Assembly: GCF_021026335.1 (NCBI RefSeq) | Contig: NZ_JAJNCY010000009.1 | Coordinates: 115,993-179,992, forward strand | Origin: Rhizobium sp. C1 | GTDB lineage: Bacteria > Pseudomonadota > Alphaproteobacteria > Rhizobiales > Rhizobiaceae | DNA length: 64,000 nucleotides | Direction of reading: 5' to 3' | Shown: positions 17,478 to 26,688 of the stretch, piece after piece | Layout: every line of letters starts with the position of its first letter | How positions within the stretch are numbered: the first letter of the stretch is position 1 | Notes under the pieces: model-generated | Seen by the model: the letters and a program-made list of their open reading frames with translations, nothing else | Database searches by the model: none | Told to the model about the DNA's origin: nothing | Made by a program: the position numbers and the translations under genes

Positions 17478-18260
17478 TCACTTCGCGGACAATACCGTAA
17501 AGCCCTGCCCTGTGAAGCTGGCGTCCGCCTTCTTGGAACGAAGATATTTCTGGAACTCGGCCGCCAGTGCCGGTGCGTTTTTCAGTTCGGCGACGGGATA
17601 GATGATCGGGTCGTGCGCGTTTTCCGGGAAGGTACCGACAACCTTGACGCCCGCATCCGCCTTGCTGTCGGTCATATAAACGATGCCGAGCGGAGCCTCG
17701 CCGCGCGAAACAAGCAGAAGCGCGGCGCGGACATTTTCAGCCTCCGCGAGCTTGTCCTTGACGGCGTCCCATGCGCCGAGACTGATCAGCGATTGCTTGG
17801 CATAGATGCCGGCGGGCACGCTTTCGACCGCGCCGACGGCGAGACGTCCGCCGGACAGCGCGCCTGCGAGGTCAAAGCCCTTGGTGATTTCATAAGTCTT
17901 GGCCGCATCCTTCGGTCCGACCAGAACCAGCGCGTTGCCCAGCAGGTTTTCGCGGCTGTCCTTTTTGATGAGGTCCGCCTTGGCCAGATAATCCATCCAT
18001 TTCAGATCGGCGGAGATGAAGAGATCAGCGGGCGCACCAGCCTCAACCTGCTTGGCGAGCGCCGAGCTCGCGGCATAGGTCAGAACGACATCGTTGCCCG
18101 TCTCGGCTTTCCAGTCCTTCGCAATCCCGTCGAGTGCGTTCTTCAGACTGGCAGCGGCAAAGACCCTGACCTCTCCGGCGGCGGCCCCGGCAGCATGGAA
18201 AACGGAAAGCGCGAGAATGGATACGGCCATCAGGCCTGCGGCGAAGCTGCGACGATGCAT
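17478..18260 (-). CDS. modA: Molybdate ABC transporter substrate-binding protein
   Basis: 260-residue periplasmic binding protein. Signal peptide about 1-30 (RRSFAAGLMAVSILALSVFH), then VRVFAAASLKNALDGI, the ModA start with the serine that contacts the oxyanion; TYAASSALAKQVEAGAPADLFISAD follows (core: SSALAKQVEAGAPAD). ATG at 18260 is right before the signal peptide. First gene of modABC, transcribed from a promoter overlapped by a Mo-box, so repression by ModE when cofactor is sufficient is expected. Confidence 0.94.
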   Translation of the reverse strand: MHRRSFAAGLMAVSILALSVFHAAGAAAGEVRVFAAASLKNALDGIAKDWKAETGNDVVLTYAASSALAKQVEAGAPADLFISADLKWMDYLAKADLIKKDSRENLLGNALVLVGPKDAAKTYEITKGFDLAGALSGGRLAVGAVESVPAGIYAKQSLISLGAWDAVKDKLAEAENVRAALLLVSRGEAPLGIVYMTDSKADAGVKVVGTFPENAHDPIIYPVAELKNAPALAAEFQKYLRSKKADASFTGQGFTVLSAK

Positions 18261-18273
18261 GAATGTCTCCCAT

Positions 18274-18317
18274 ATCGTTATGTCTGATTGGATATAACGA
18301 GTTCCACGGGAACGCAA
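18274..18317 (-). promoter_or_regulatory. modA promoter with Mo-box (ModE operator)
   Basis: The palindrome CGTTAT-N12-ATAACG (18276-18299) is flanked by further matches to the ModE consensus. Reading the minus strand, TTGCGT (-35, 18312-18317) and TATCCA (-10, 18289-18294) are 17 bases apart, so the -10 lies inside the Mo-box. Bound ModE would block polymerase. A. tumefaciens modA is reported to have two Mo-boxes; only one is evident here. Confidence 0.75.
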
Positions 18318-18339
18318 CCGGGCAATGGGCGATTACCGG

Positions 18340-20544
18340 TCAGCCGAGCTTGAGCTGGGAAAGTGTGAACAGCGTGTTGGCGCTTAAGGAGGCGCCGCTG
18401 CCGGAAGACGAGAGAATCGACAGCGCCGAAGCACCGCCGCTCGTGCCGCCATTCTGGACATCGTAAAGGGCTGTGAACCTCTTGACCATGGTCTTGACCT
18501 TGTCGGGATCGGACAGGTCCTTGAGGTTCATCAGCGTCTTGACCTTGTCGGCCTGTGTATCGATCGGCAGCTTGGAGAAACCGTCCGGCAGGTTGTTGCT
18601 GGTCTTGAAGAACTGCAGGAGCGCCTGATCGGCGAGAATATCATAGGCCGAGGTGATGGTGGGGGCCATGCGCTGGAAATAGAGCGCCAGACGCGTTCCG
18701 GGATTGTCGTCGCCGGCCTCGGTTTCCAGCGTCTGCTGATAATAGTTGTCGACCGTTGCGATGCGCGCGCGACGATCCATGGCGCCTGCCTGCGGGGTAG
18801 AGGAGATTTTGCCCGTATTGTTGTCGAAGTTGAAGGCACCGGCCATCTGGGCCCAGCGCTGGTCCGGTTGCGTATTGGCGAAGCTCTTGGGATCAGAAAG
18901 ATCGGAAGAAAAGACCTTCTTCAGGAAATCCTTGGTGACCTTGGCCGGATCGAAACCATAGGAGCCGACCATGACCTTCACCAGCTTGCTGTCGGACAGC
19001 AGCCCGTCGACCGTATCGACGCCCTGAATGGTCTTGGTGTAATAATTCATGTCGTCAGTCGCCTGCGTCTTGGCTGCCGTGTTGCCGTAACGCGTTTGCA
19101 TCTTGACGTAATTCTGCGCCATCAGCGAGATTTCCGCCTGTGACTGGGCGAGCCGCGGCGCGACGGCCTTGCCATCCTTGCCGAAGTTATACTCCTTGGC
19201 CAGGGCGACATAGCGCTTGTCGGACAGCTGGTTCACATAGCTTTTCGGATCATTGACGTCACTTTCAAGAACCATCTTGATCTTGCTCGGCATCTCATCC
19301 TGAGCCGACAAGCCCACGGAACGCAGGGCAAAATTGTAAAGCGCGGTATTGTTGATCAGGTCATCGACCTTGTTCACCTGTCCGACATGCGCGCCGTAAT
19401 AGGTGTATATCGCCGCGTCGTTGGCGTCGTCTTCCTTGGAATAATTGCCCAGATAACGGTTCTGCAGCGCCTTGAGATTATCGCTCGACATGGCCTTATC
19501 GCCGGCCTTCACATTGCCGTTGGTGTCGAAATTGAACATCTTGGCGACGGCGGTCCAGGCCGAACCGCCCTGCTGGTAGGCGTAATTGTTGTTCGTCGAC
19601 GTATCGCTGGTGACGATATTCTGGAATGTCGACCCCATCATCGAGGAAGGAAGACCGAGTGCGGTCTTGACCAACGAGAACAACCGATCATTGCCGGTAA
19701 TATCACTGACCTTGGTCACGTTCCCCATCTGATCGGACAGATAGCTGTTGTTGAGTTGCGCCGCGGCCGGGGTGACATGGCTCGGGACGTTCAGGATGTA
19801 ATTCTGCGTGATCTTGTCGATCTGCGATGCGCTCTGCGCGGACGTTCCGCTATCCAGTCCGCCCGCGGTGTTGAAATTGAACGCGTTGCGCAGCGCCAGC
19901 GCCTTCTGCTTCAGCATGTAGCGCGCATCGGTATCGGTCGGCAGCTTGTTGACGTAGCTGTTGCTGTCGTTGACGTCGCTGGTCAGCACCTTCTTGATGA
20001 AATCCCGCGAATAGGTGTCGGGGTCGAGACCAACGGACTGCATCGCATAGCTGTAGAGCTTGCTATTGTTCATAAAGCCGTCGACCGTCTTCACGCTTCC
20101 GATCGCCTGTTTGTAATAGGCTGTATCGGTGGTAACGGCCGCTTCTTCCTGGACAATCTGATCCTTGTAGGCCTGAACCGTGGAATCCTTCTGTGCCGAG
20201 GTCTGGGCCGCGGCCGTCGACTTGCCGAACTGGAAGGCATTGGCGAAATCGCGATACTTCTGGTCGGACAGGCGGTTGGCGAAACTCTGCGGATCGGTCA
20301 GGTCGCTGGACAAGACCTTTTTCATAAAGGCCTTGGCATAGGTCATATCATCGAGCCCGAAGGCCTTCATGGCATAGGAATACAGGCGATAGTCGCCCAT
20401 AAAGCCATCAACGGTCGTGACCTTGCTGATATTGGCGTTGAAATAATCGGTCTCGCGCTTGGTCTGCCCTTCCGACGCGACGCGGTTCAAGGACTTGGTC
20501 ATATCCCTGGCGATCAGGTCATAGCTGAGAAAGGTCGAGACCAT
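18340..20544 (-). CDS. DUF1217 repeat protein, probably flagellum-associated
   Basis: 734-residue protein without signal peptide or membrane helix. It is built of about six tandem units of roughly 100-120 residues, each with a tyrosine-rich segment, V(K/T)TVDGFM or similar, a (K/R)LYSYAM helix, a GLD...(F)xKKVL(S/T)SD segment, D(P/S)xSYVN and a closing FNF. Unit 3 has lost most of the KKVL segment and unit 6 is strongly diverged. DUF1217 proteins in rhizobia usually lie in flagellar clusters and are thought to assist flagellum assembly, but no flagellar gene is nearby here. Ends 79 bases upstream of modA on the same strand; the promoter between suggests separate control. Confidence 0.8.
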   Translation of the reverse strand: MVSTFLSYDLIARDMTKSLNRVASEGQTKRETDYFNANISKVTTVDGFMGDYRLYSYAMKAFGLDDMTYAKAFMKKVLSSDLTDPQSFANRLSDQKYRDFANAFQFGKSTAAAQTSAQKDSTVQAYKDQIVQEEAAVTTDTAYYKQAIGSVKTVDGFMNNSKLYSYAMQSVGLDPDTYSRDFIKKVLTSDVNDSNSYVNKLPTDTDARYMLKQKALALRNAFNFNTAGGLDSGTSAQSASQIDKITQNYILNVPSHVTPAAAQLNNSYLSDQMGNVTKVSDITGNDRLFSLVKTALGLPSSMMGSTFQNIVTSDTSTNNNYAYQQGGSAWTAVAKMFNFDTNGNVKAGDKAMSSDNLKALQNRYLGNYSKEDDANDAAIYTYYGAHVGQVNKVDDLINNTALYNFALRSVGLSAQDEMPSKIKMVLESDVNDPKSYVNQLSDKRYVALAKEYNFGKDGKAVAPRLAQSQAEISLMAQNYVKMQTRYGNTAAKTQATDDMNYYTKTIQGVDTVDGLLSDSKLVKVMVGSYGFDPAKVTKDFLKKVFSSDLSDPKSFANTQPDQRWAQMAGAFNFDNNTGKISSTPQAGAMDRRARIATVDNYYQQTLETEAGDDNPGTRLALYFQRMAPTITSAYDILADQALLQFFKTSNNLPDGFSKLPIDTQADKVKTLMNLKDLSDPDKVKTMVKRFTALYDVQNGGTSGGASALSILSSSGSGASLSANTLFTLSQLKLG

Positions 20545-20810
20545 GGGGCGATTTCCGCGCGCAATTCTGGAAGTCTCAGACTAGCGCAGAAACCTTGCCC
20601 AAACCTTTAACATCACATGAACAAGGCGAGCCTTCCCGTTCACACTCCCTCAACCGTGTCGGGTTCGACTTCGATAACCATCTGGGAATGCAAAGATTTC
20701 TTAACCGCGAATATTAAGCCGGATGGAAGATCGCGCCACTAAATTCACCCTACCAAGAGGGCAAAAGCCCCGAAAGAAGAGCCCCAGGCTCTCAAGGAAA
20801 ACAGGGTGAA

Positions 20811-21383
20811 ATGAACATGCGCAACGTAGCAATGGGTCCGGTCTGGGCCGGAGCAACCTTTCGGCTCGATCCGAAACACTTGCCCCAGCAGGTGTCCTAT
20901 TCTGGACATACGACTGCTGGCGATGTCTCGATCACGCTCGACGAGCGTGGCGCAGTGCTGAAAAAACTTCTTCCGACCAGCGGCCTGCCGATTTCCTTCG
21001 CGCTTCCGGCCCGCACTTTCCGCGGCGTTGCAGCCCGTGCCATCGATCATGGCGACGGCCGCGTGACCGTCACGCTGGAACTGCATCACGACGACCCCGA
21101 ACTCAGCATTCCGCTGCTCGTCGCCCACGATCTCTGCGATATCGCCGCCGACTGGCGCTCCTGGTCGGATGCCTACAATATTCCGATGCTGATGGTGGAA
21201 GCCGATGGCGTTGCCCGGCCGCTCGAAGAGCACCTCACCAACATCGCCAACAAGAATTCCGCACCGCGCCGCCGGCACTCCTACTTTGCCGACCGTCGCC
21301 CGCGTTTCCTGGTGCGCCGTTCGATCGGCCAGCTGGGCGTGACCATGAAAATCGAAGGCCGGGAAATCATCGCCCGGAACTAA
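20811..21383 (+). CDS. Conserved rhizobial protein, DUF6101-like
   Basis: 190-residue soluble protein of unknown function. Conserved-looking parts are GPVWAGATFRLDPKHLPQ, ITLDERGAVLKK, a DDPELSIPLLVAHDLCDIAADWRSWS stretch (core: LLVAHDLCDIAADW) and a basic C-terminus (APRRRHSYFADRRPRFLVRR). I recall this as the DUF6101 family found in Rhizobiales; no activity is known. ATG at 20811, or 20817 two codons later. The 266-base gap to the divergent DUF1217 gene contains only short hairpins, including AGAGCC-CCA-GGCTCT at 20778-20792 close to the start. A terminator follows. Confidence 0.7.
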   Translation: MNMRNVAMGPVWAGATFRLDPKHLPQQVSYSGHTTAGDVSITLDERGAVLKKLLPTSGLPISFALPARTFRGVAARAIDHGDGRVTVTLELHHDDPELSIPLLVAHDLCDIAADWRSWSDAYNIPMLMVEADGVARPLEEHLTNIANKNSAPRRRHSYFADRRPRFLVRRSIGQLGVTMKIEGREIIARN

Positions 21384-21426
21384 ACACACCTAAGAAGCAT
21401 TCAAAGAGGACTCCAGTCACTCTGTC

Positions 21427-21465
21427 GGGCCGGCCTTTTACCCCTGAAGGTCGGCCCTTTTTCTT
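21427..21465 (+). terminator. Intrinsic terminator after the DUF6101-like gene
   Basis: GGGCCGGCC (21427-21435) pairs with GGTCGGCCC (21449-21457) across a 13-base loop, with one G-T wobble, followed by TTTTTCTT. It ends the plus-strand unit just before the convergent ubiA stop. Confidence 0.8.
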
Positions 21466-21487
21466 GTCCGGCCCTTCTTCTTGCCGA

Positions 21488-22441
21488 TCAGTCAAACGGA
21501 ATAGCCAGAAGCAGACCGGCGAAGATGATGGCGCCGACAATATGATTGAAACGGAAGAGTTTCAGGCATTGCGCCGTATCATCGATATCCAGAACCTTGA
21601 TCTGCCAGACAAAGGCGATGCCTGCCGCCAGAAGCCCCAGATATGCCACCGCGCCGAGATGCGCCAAGGCATAGGCAGCAGCCAGAAGCGCCAGCGTGAG
21701 ACCATAAAGCGCGATCAGCCAGTTGGCGGTGTTCTCACCGAACAGGCGGGCGGTGGAGCGAACGCCAATCAGCGCATCATCCTCGCGGTCCTGATGCGCA
21801 TAGATCGAGTCATAGCCGATCGTCCAGGCCACCGCCGCGATATACATGACGACGGCGGCAAGCGAGACGTTTGCGAAGACCGCGGCCCAGCCCATCAGCG
21901 CACCCCATGAAAAGGCCAGCCCCAAGAAGAACTGCGGCCAGTCGGTGAAGCGCTTGGCGAAGGGGTAAAGCGCGACAACGGCCAGAGAGGCGATCCCGAG
22001 CACGATCGAGAATGTGTTGAACTGAAGCAGGATCACGAGGCCGACAAGCGCCTGCGCGACCATGAATATCTTGGCCTGCCCACGGGTGGCACGGCCGGAG
22101 GGCAGCGGACGGGATCGCGTCCGCGCCACCTGGGCATCAATCTCGTGATCAATGAGATCGTTATACGTGCAGCCGGCGCCGCGCATGACGACGGCACCGA
22201 CGAAGAATAGAAAGAGATGGGCAAGGAACGGCCAGAGCCGGAAGCCACCGGAAGCCGCCTGCACATTCGCCGCCATCCCGGCCGACCAGAAGCACGGCCA
22301 CATGAGAAGCTGCCAGCCGATGGGCCGATCCAGCCGCGCGAGCTGCGCGTAAGGCACGGCCGCGGGCGGCAGCCAGCGATAAACCCAATTGTCGGGGGTG
22401 GCATCGGCAACGCGGGATTCTGTCTGGTCGATCTTGGTCAT
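21488..22441 (-). CDS. ubiA: 4-hydroxybenzoate polyprenyltransferase
   Basis: 317-residue membrane enzyme that attaches the polyprenyl chain to 4-hydroxybenzoate in ubiquinone synthesis. Both Mg-diphosphate motifs are present: NDLIDHEIDAQVARTRSRPL and YAHQDREDDALIGV. The N-terminus LARLDRPIGWQLLMWPCFWSA and eight to nine helices fit UbiA. ATG at 22441 gives MTKIDQTESR; an in-frame upstream start at 22513 is less likely. The polyprenyl diphosphate it uses would come from the synthase encoded at 39810. Divergent from purD. Confidence 0.93.
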   Translation of the reverse strand: MTKIDQTESRVADATPDNWVYRWLPPAAVPYAQLARLDRPIGWQLLMWPCFWSAGMAANVQAASGGFRLWPFLAHLFLFFVGAVVMRGAGCTYNDLIDHEIDAQVARTRSRPLPSGRATRGQAKIFMVAQALVGLVILLQFNTFSIVLGIASLAVVALYPFAKRFTDWPQFFLGLAFSWGALMGWAAVFANVSLAAVVMYIAAVAWTIGYDSIYAHQDREDDALIGVRSTARLFGENTANWLIALYGLTLALLAAAYALAHLGAVAYLGLLAAGIAFVWQIKVLDIDDTAQCLKLFRFNHIVGAIIFAGLLLAIPFD

Positions 22442-22592
22442 GATGCTTTTGTTGGCAGCGGCGCGGGCGGGCGTCAAGACATCCGGCCCCGTTTGCCCGG
22501 AAAAGCACACCATCGATCTGACACCGGCCCTTGACGTTGCCCGCCGCCGCCCTTAACGGCTGCGCCAAAGGGTTTTGGCGACGGAGGCTCAA

Positions 22593-23873
22593 ATGAACGT
22601 GCTCTTGATCGGTTCTGGTGGACGCGAGCATGCGCTGGCATGGAAGATCGCGCAATCGCCGAAGCTGACGACCCTTTACGCCGCCCCCGGCAATCCGGGC
22701 ATTGCCGAATGCGCGACCTGCGTGACGCTGAATGTCGATGATCACGCCGCCGTCATTTCATTCTGCCGCGAAAAGTCGATCCCCTTCGTCGTCGTCGGGC
22801 CGGAAGCGCCGCTGGTCGCAGGACTGTCCGACGCGCTGCGCGCCGAAGGCATTGCCGTCTTCGGTCCCTCTGCCGCTGCCGCACAGCTTGAGGGCTCGAA
22901 GGGCTTCACCAAGGATCTCTGCGCCAAATACAATATCCCGACCGGCGCCTATCAGCGCTTCAACAATGCGCCGAAAGCCAAGGCCTATGTGCGGGCTGAG
23001 GGCGCTCCCATTGTGGTGAAGGCGGACGGACTGGCTGCCGGCAAGGGCGTGACGGTCGCCATGACCGTGGACGAGGCATGCGCCGCCATTGATGATTGTT
23101 TCGAGGGCGCATTTGGTGAAGCAGGCGCGGAAGTCGTGGTCGAGGCCTATCTCGATGGTGAAGAGGCCTCCTTCTTCTGCCTCTGCGACGGCACGACGCT
23201 GCTGGCGCTGGCCTCCGCTCAGGACCACAAGCGCGTCGGCGACGGCGACACCGGTCCGAACACGGGCGGCATGGGCGCCTATTCCCCTGCCCCGGTGATG
23301 ACGCCCGAGATCGTCGAGCGGACGATGAAGGAGATCATCGAGCCGACGATGCGTGGCATGGCGGCCGACGGACACCCCTTCTCCGGCGTCTTCTTTGCCG
23401 GCCTCATGATCACCGCCAAGGGTCCTGAGCTCATCGAATACAATGTCCGCTTCGGCGATCCGGAATGCCAGGTACTGATGATGCGGCTGAAGTCGGATCT
23501 GCTGGACCTGCTGCTCGCCACGGCAGAAGGCCGGCTGCAAGACGCCAGCGCGGAATGGCGCGACGAGACAGCGCTGACTGTCGTGATGGCTTCGAAGGGC
23601 TATCCAGGGTCATATGAGAAGAACACGCCGATTGCCGCGCTGCCGCAGCCGACCGAGACGCAGCGCATCTTCCATGCCGGCACGGCGCTGAAGGACGGCG
23701 CGCTTGTCGCCACCGGCGGTCGCGTACTCAATGTCACGGCGTTCGGACAAAACGTGACGGAAGCGCAGGCGCGCGCCTATGCCATGGCCGATCAGGTCGA
23801 CTGGCCGAACGGTTTCATGCGCCACGATATCGGCTGGCGCGCGGTTGCCCGTGAAAACCAGGGCGAAAATTAA
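22593..23873 (+). CDS. purD: Phosphoribosylamine-glycine ligase
   Basis: 426-residue ATP-grasp enzyme that makes glycinamide ribonucleotide in purine synthesis. N-terminal [18 protein letters not shown], then [12 protein letters not shown], the ATP-grasp core with [16 protein letters not shown], the PurD signature [21 protein letters not shown] (core: [17 protein letters not shown]) and [11 protein letters not shown] at 22593 follows GGAGG by five bases. It stands alone on its strand, divergent from ubiA. Confidence 0.96.
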   Translation: MNVLLIGSGGREHALAWKIAQSPKLTTLYAAPGNPGIAECATCVTLNVDDHAAVISFCREKSIPFVVVGPEAPLVAGLSDALRAEGIAVFGPSAAAAQLEGSKGFTKDLCAKYNIPTGAYQRFNNAPKAKAYVRAEGAPIVVKADGLAAGKGVTVAMTVDEACAAIDDCFEGAFGEAGAEVVVEAYLDGEEASFFCLCDGTTLLALASAQDHKRVGDGDTGPNTGGMGAYSPAPVMTPEIVERTMKEIIEPTMRGMAADGHPFSGVFFAGLMITAKGPELIEYNVRFGDPECQVLMMRLKSDLLDLLLATAEGRLQDASAEWRDETALTVVMASKGYPGSYEKNTPIAALPQPTETQRIFHAGTALKDGALVATGGRVLNVTAFGQNVTEAQARAYAMADQVDWPNGFMRHDIGWRAVARENQGEN

Positions 23874-24054
23874 TCCCGCGTTAACTCTTTCTGCTGACCG
23901 GTTGTAAAGCTTGGGCTGCTACAGTTCCTTCATAACCTGAAGACGGGTGCGAGCCTTGGTCTCGCGTCTGTGCCTCAGGTGCGTGTTTTTCGCATGCCGC
24001 TGCCGCAAAACCGGGGCAAAGCTTTGCGCGGCATGTCTTGAGGGAGTTCTGAGT

Positions 24055-24570
24055 ATGCGCGCATTTCTGTTCGCGACCCTGATGGCTTCGGCAGCCTTTC
24101 CTGCCTGTGCAGCGTCGATCGAAAAGGTGAAGACCGGCCAGATTGACGGCGACGGAAGCATCATGACGGTGTCCTGCGAGGATTGTCAGTCGGCGCAGGC
24201 CCGCAAGCGCAACTATCAGGTTCCCCAACTGAACGGCGTCGCCTCCATGGAGATCGTCGACGAGAACGGCAAGCCGCAGGTCGTGCGTGTCGACAAGTTT
24301 CTCGGCGGCTCGCCGGTGACGACAACGTCTAAGACGCAGGCACAGCTCATCGAAGAAATGGCGGCTATCGAAAAGAAGGCGCACGAGGCCAAGCAGGCAG
24401 CGCGCCAGGCGCAGCTGCAGGCCATCGACATGAAGTCCGCCTCGATCCTGCCCCCCGACGAGCGCGGCGCTCGCCCCCTCCCCGGCATTGACCGCGAAGC
24501 CACCACGGCGGCGCTGAGCACGGAGACTGCCAGTTTCGACCCCAGCCAGTTGACGCTGCGCCTGCGCTGA
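24055..24570 (+). CDS. Small exported protein, possibly HPE1-like
   Basis: 171-residue protein with a Sec signal peptide (MRAFLFATLMASAAFPACAA). The mature part has one CEDC motif (VSCEDCQSAQ), a beta-rich segment with VRVDKFLGGSPVT, an Ala/Gln/Lys-rich helix (EEMAAIEKKAHEAKQAARQ) and a Pro-rich tail. The arrangement recalls rhizobial proteins annotated as plant virulence effector HPE1-like; that label is my recollection and should be treated as weak. ATG at 24055 follows AGGGAG. A strong terminator follows. Function unknown. Confidence 0.65.
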   Translation: MRAFLFATLMASAAFPACAASIEKVKTGQIDGDGSIMTVSCEDCQSAQARKRNYQVPQLNGVASMEIVDENGKPQVVRVDKFLGGSPVTTTSKTQAQLIEEMAAIEKKAHEAKQAARQAQLQAIDMKSASILPPDERGARPLPGIDREATTAALSTETASFDPSQLTLRLR

Positions 24571-24596
24571 AAAAAGCCCGCAGACACATTGATGGC

Positions 24597-24622
24597 AAGG
24601 CCGCCGAGGAGGCGGCCTTTTA
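24597..24622 (+). terminator. Intrinsic terminator
   Basis: AAGGCCGCC and GGCGGCCTT form a perfect 9-base stem with a GAGGA loop, followed by TT; the sequence ends the exported-protein transcript 27 bases after its stop. Confidence 0.8.
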
Positions 24623-24788
24623 CGTTTGACAGCTCATCTGCGCGAGCCTATCTAAAGCACAGGCGTCTTGCGCCTGCCGCCCGCAATCCGGTGAAGCAAG
24701 ATCGACAGAAGCAAACAAGTTCGAAACCACCCGACTTGTGGCAATGCGGGCACCACTGGACACCGGGTGACAAAGCGAGCTTGCTGTC

Positions 24789-26168
24789 ATGCAAAACCCG
24801 AATTCCAATCCCTTTCTTCATGCACCCATCGGCGCGCTGTTCGTGCGCACCGCGCTGCCGATGATCCTTGTGATGGTCGTCAACGGACTTTTTTCCGTGG
24901 TCGATGCCTTCTTCCTTGGCGTCTATGCAGGCGCCGATGCGCTGACCGCCGTGACGCTGACCTTCCCGATCTCCATGCTGATGATCGCGCTGACCACCAT
25001 GGCCGGTGCGGGCATGGCGAGCCAGGTTGCCCGCGCGCTGGGTGCCGGCGAACGGGAACGCGCGCAATCGGTCTTCCTGTCCGCGCATTTTCTGGCGCTC
25101 GGCTTCTGGCTGATGCTCACCGTGCTCTTCGCGCTCCTCGGCTGGCGGGCGATTCTGCTCGCGGCCAACCATGATGCCGGCCTTGCCGAACAGGGCTGGC
25201 GCTTCATGGCGATCACCATCTATGCCGCACCCATCACCTTCTTCCTGTCGCTGCAGGGCGATACGCTGCGCTCGGAAGGCAAGGCGGGGCTGATGGCGAT
25301 GCTGGCGGTGGCCGCGACGCTTCTCAACATCCTGTTCAACTACATCCTGATCGGGCGTCTCGGCTATGGCACCGCCGGTTCGGCGGCGGGGACGATTGCG
25401 GCGCAGGCGCTCGCGCTCGCGGTTGTGCTCGTGATCCGCTTGCGTGGACGGCTGCCGCTGACGTTTGTCGCGCCGGAAGGATTCCGGACCGCGGCGCATT
25501 GGGGCGAAATCATCCGGCTCGGCCTGCCGCCATCGCTCTCCTTTGTCGGCATCGCGCTTGCCTCGACCGCGATCATCGCCAGCGTGCAGTCCTGGGCGGG
25601 GGCGAACTATGCCGACACGATCGCCGCCTATGGCATCGTCGTGCGCATCATGAGCTTCGCCTTCCTGCCGCTGCTCGGCCTGAACCTCGCCGCACAGAGC
25701 ATTGCCGGCAACAATTACGGTGCCGGGCTCTATGCCCGCTCCGACCGCACGGCGATCTTCGCGCTCTGTGCTGCGCTTATCTATGCTGCGGTGCTGGAGG
25801 GCGTTCTGGTCTTGTTTCCGGGCGCAGTCGGCCGCATCTTTGTTGACAATCCCGCCGTCATTGCCGAAGTGGCGCGGCTTCTGCCCTACGCGATGGCGAC
25901 CTATGTCATCTATGCGCCGATGAACGTGCTGGCCGGCTATTTCCAGGCGCTCGGGCAGGCGCGGATGGCGGGGCTCTTGAGCCTGACCAAGCCCTATCTG
26001 CTCTCGGTTCCGCTCATTCTGGCGCTGCCCTTCGCGGTCGGCGAAAAGGGCATCTGGCTTGCCTCGCCGGCGGGCGATCTGGTGATGCTGGTGATCGTCG
26101 CGCTGGCGCTGCGGCAGGCGGCGGGCAAGACGGGCGCGCGGCTGGGGATGTTTTACGGGAAGGCGTGA
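24789..26168 (+). CDS. MATE family efflux transporter
   Basis: 459-residue membrane protein with about 12 helices in two related halves, as in NorM/DinF-type cation/drug antiporters. Signs: LPMILVMVVNGLFSVVDAFFLG at helix 1, TFPISMLMIALTTMAGAGMAS, and in the second half LNLAAQSIAGNNYGAGLYARS. Substrates are not predictable. ATG at 24789 begins MQNPNSNPFLHAPIGALF, the usual soluble start. The 218-base gap before it holds only the preceding terminator. The DUF523 gene converges on it with 4 bases between stops. Confidence 0.88.
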   Translation: MQNPNSNPFLHAPIGALFVRTALPMILVMVVNGLFSVVDAFFLGVYAGADALTAVTLTFPISMLMIALTTMAGAGMASQVARALGAGERERAQSVFLSAHFLALGFWLMLTVLFALLGWRAILLAANHDAGLAEQGWRFMAITIYAAPITFFLSLQGDTLRSEGKAGLMAMLAVAATLLNILFNYILIGRLGYGTAGSAAGTIAAQALALAVVLVIRLRGRLPLTFVAPEGFRTAAHWGEIIRLGLPPSLSFVGIALASTAIIASVQSWAGANYADTIAAYGIVVRIMSFAFLPLLGLNLAAQSIAGNNYGAGLYARSDRTAIFALCAALIYAAVLEGVLVLFPGAVGRIFVDNPAVIAEVARLLPYAMATYVIYAPMNVLAGYFQALGQARMAGLLSLTKPYLLSVPLILALPFAVGEKGIWLASPAGDLVMLVIVALALRQAAGKTGARLGMFYGKA

Positions 26169-26172
26169 CGCA

Positions 26173-26658
26173 TCACGCCTCGCGGAGAAACTCCGCCAGC
26201 GCCTCCACCTCCAGATGCGAAAACACCGGCAGGCCGGCGGCGGCAAACAGGGCCGCCGTCACGCCCTCGCCTACATGTTTCACGCCGGAAAACGTGCCGT
26301 CATAGATCGCCCGCGACCCGCAGGAGGGGCTGCCATCGATGAGAAGGGCGGCCACGCAGCCGGTCTGGCGTGCGAGATCGAGTGCTGCCTTCGCGCCATC
26401 GAGATAGGCGGCAGTCACATCTCTGCCGCCGCTTTCGAGAACACGGGCGCGACCGGCCAGAACATCGGCGCCGGTCATACCCCACTCGATTTCGGCCGGC
26501 AGGCGCGGGGTATCGAAGCCGCCGGCAAGTTCCGGACAGATGGCGACAAGGCGGCCTTCTTCGCGCCAGCGGGCGACAAGGGGATGGTCAAGGGTTTTCG
26601 CCTGACCGTCGTAACGGACGGGCTGGCCGTGGAGGCAGGCGCTGATGAGGATTTTCAA
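26173..26658 (-). CDS. DUF523 family protein
   Basis: 161-residue protein with the conserved cysteine pattern of DUF523: ISACLHGQPVRYDG at the start, ICPELAGG, and IDGSPSCGS. These cysteines look metal- or cluster-binding. The family is widespread and often found alone or fused to DUF1722; related proteins have been connected with 2-thiouracil desulfidase-type iron-sulfur enzymes, but no function is proven here. Follows glyS on the minus strand, separated by a palindromic repeat. Confidence 0.85.
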   Translation of the reverse strand: MKILISACLHGQPVRYDGQAKTLDHPLVARWREEGRLVAICPELAGGFDTPRLPAEIEWGMTGADVLAGRARVLESGGRDVTAAYLDGAKAALDLARQTGCVAALLIDGSPSCGSRAIYDGTFSGVKHVGEGVTAALFAAAGLPVFSHLEVEALAEFLREA

Positions 26659-26688
26659 TCAATGCTCCTCTGGTGCAACAGGGGAATT

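Noticed and set aside
18301..18313. GTTCC-ACG-GGAAC palindrome upstream of modA as a second operator
   Set aside because: It does not match the Mo-box, and short palindromes of this size are frequent by chance.
20545..20810. Riboswitch or small RNA in the gap before the DUF6101-like gene
   Set aside because: Only short unrelated hairpins are visible; no conserved riboswitch motif could be recognised.
24648..26246. 532-residue Arg/Asp-rich frame antisense to the MATE gene
   Set aside because: Extremely basic/acidic repetitive composition; the MATE protein with its helices is clearly the coding strand.
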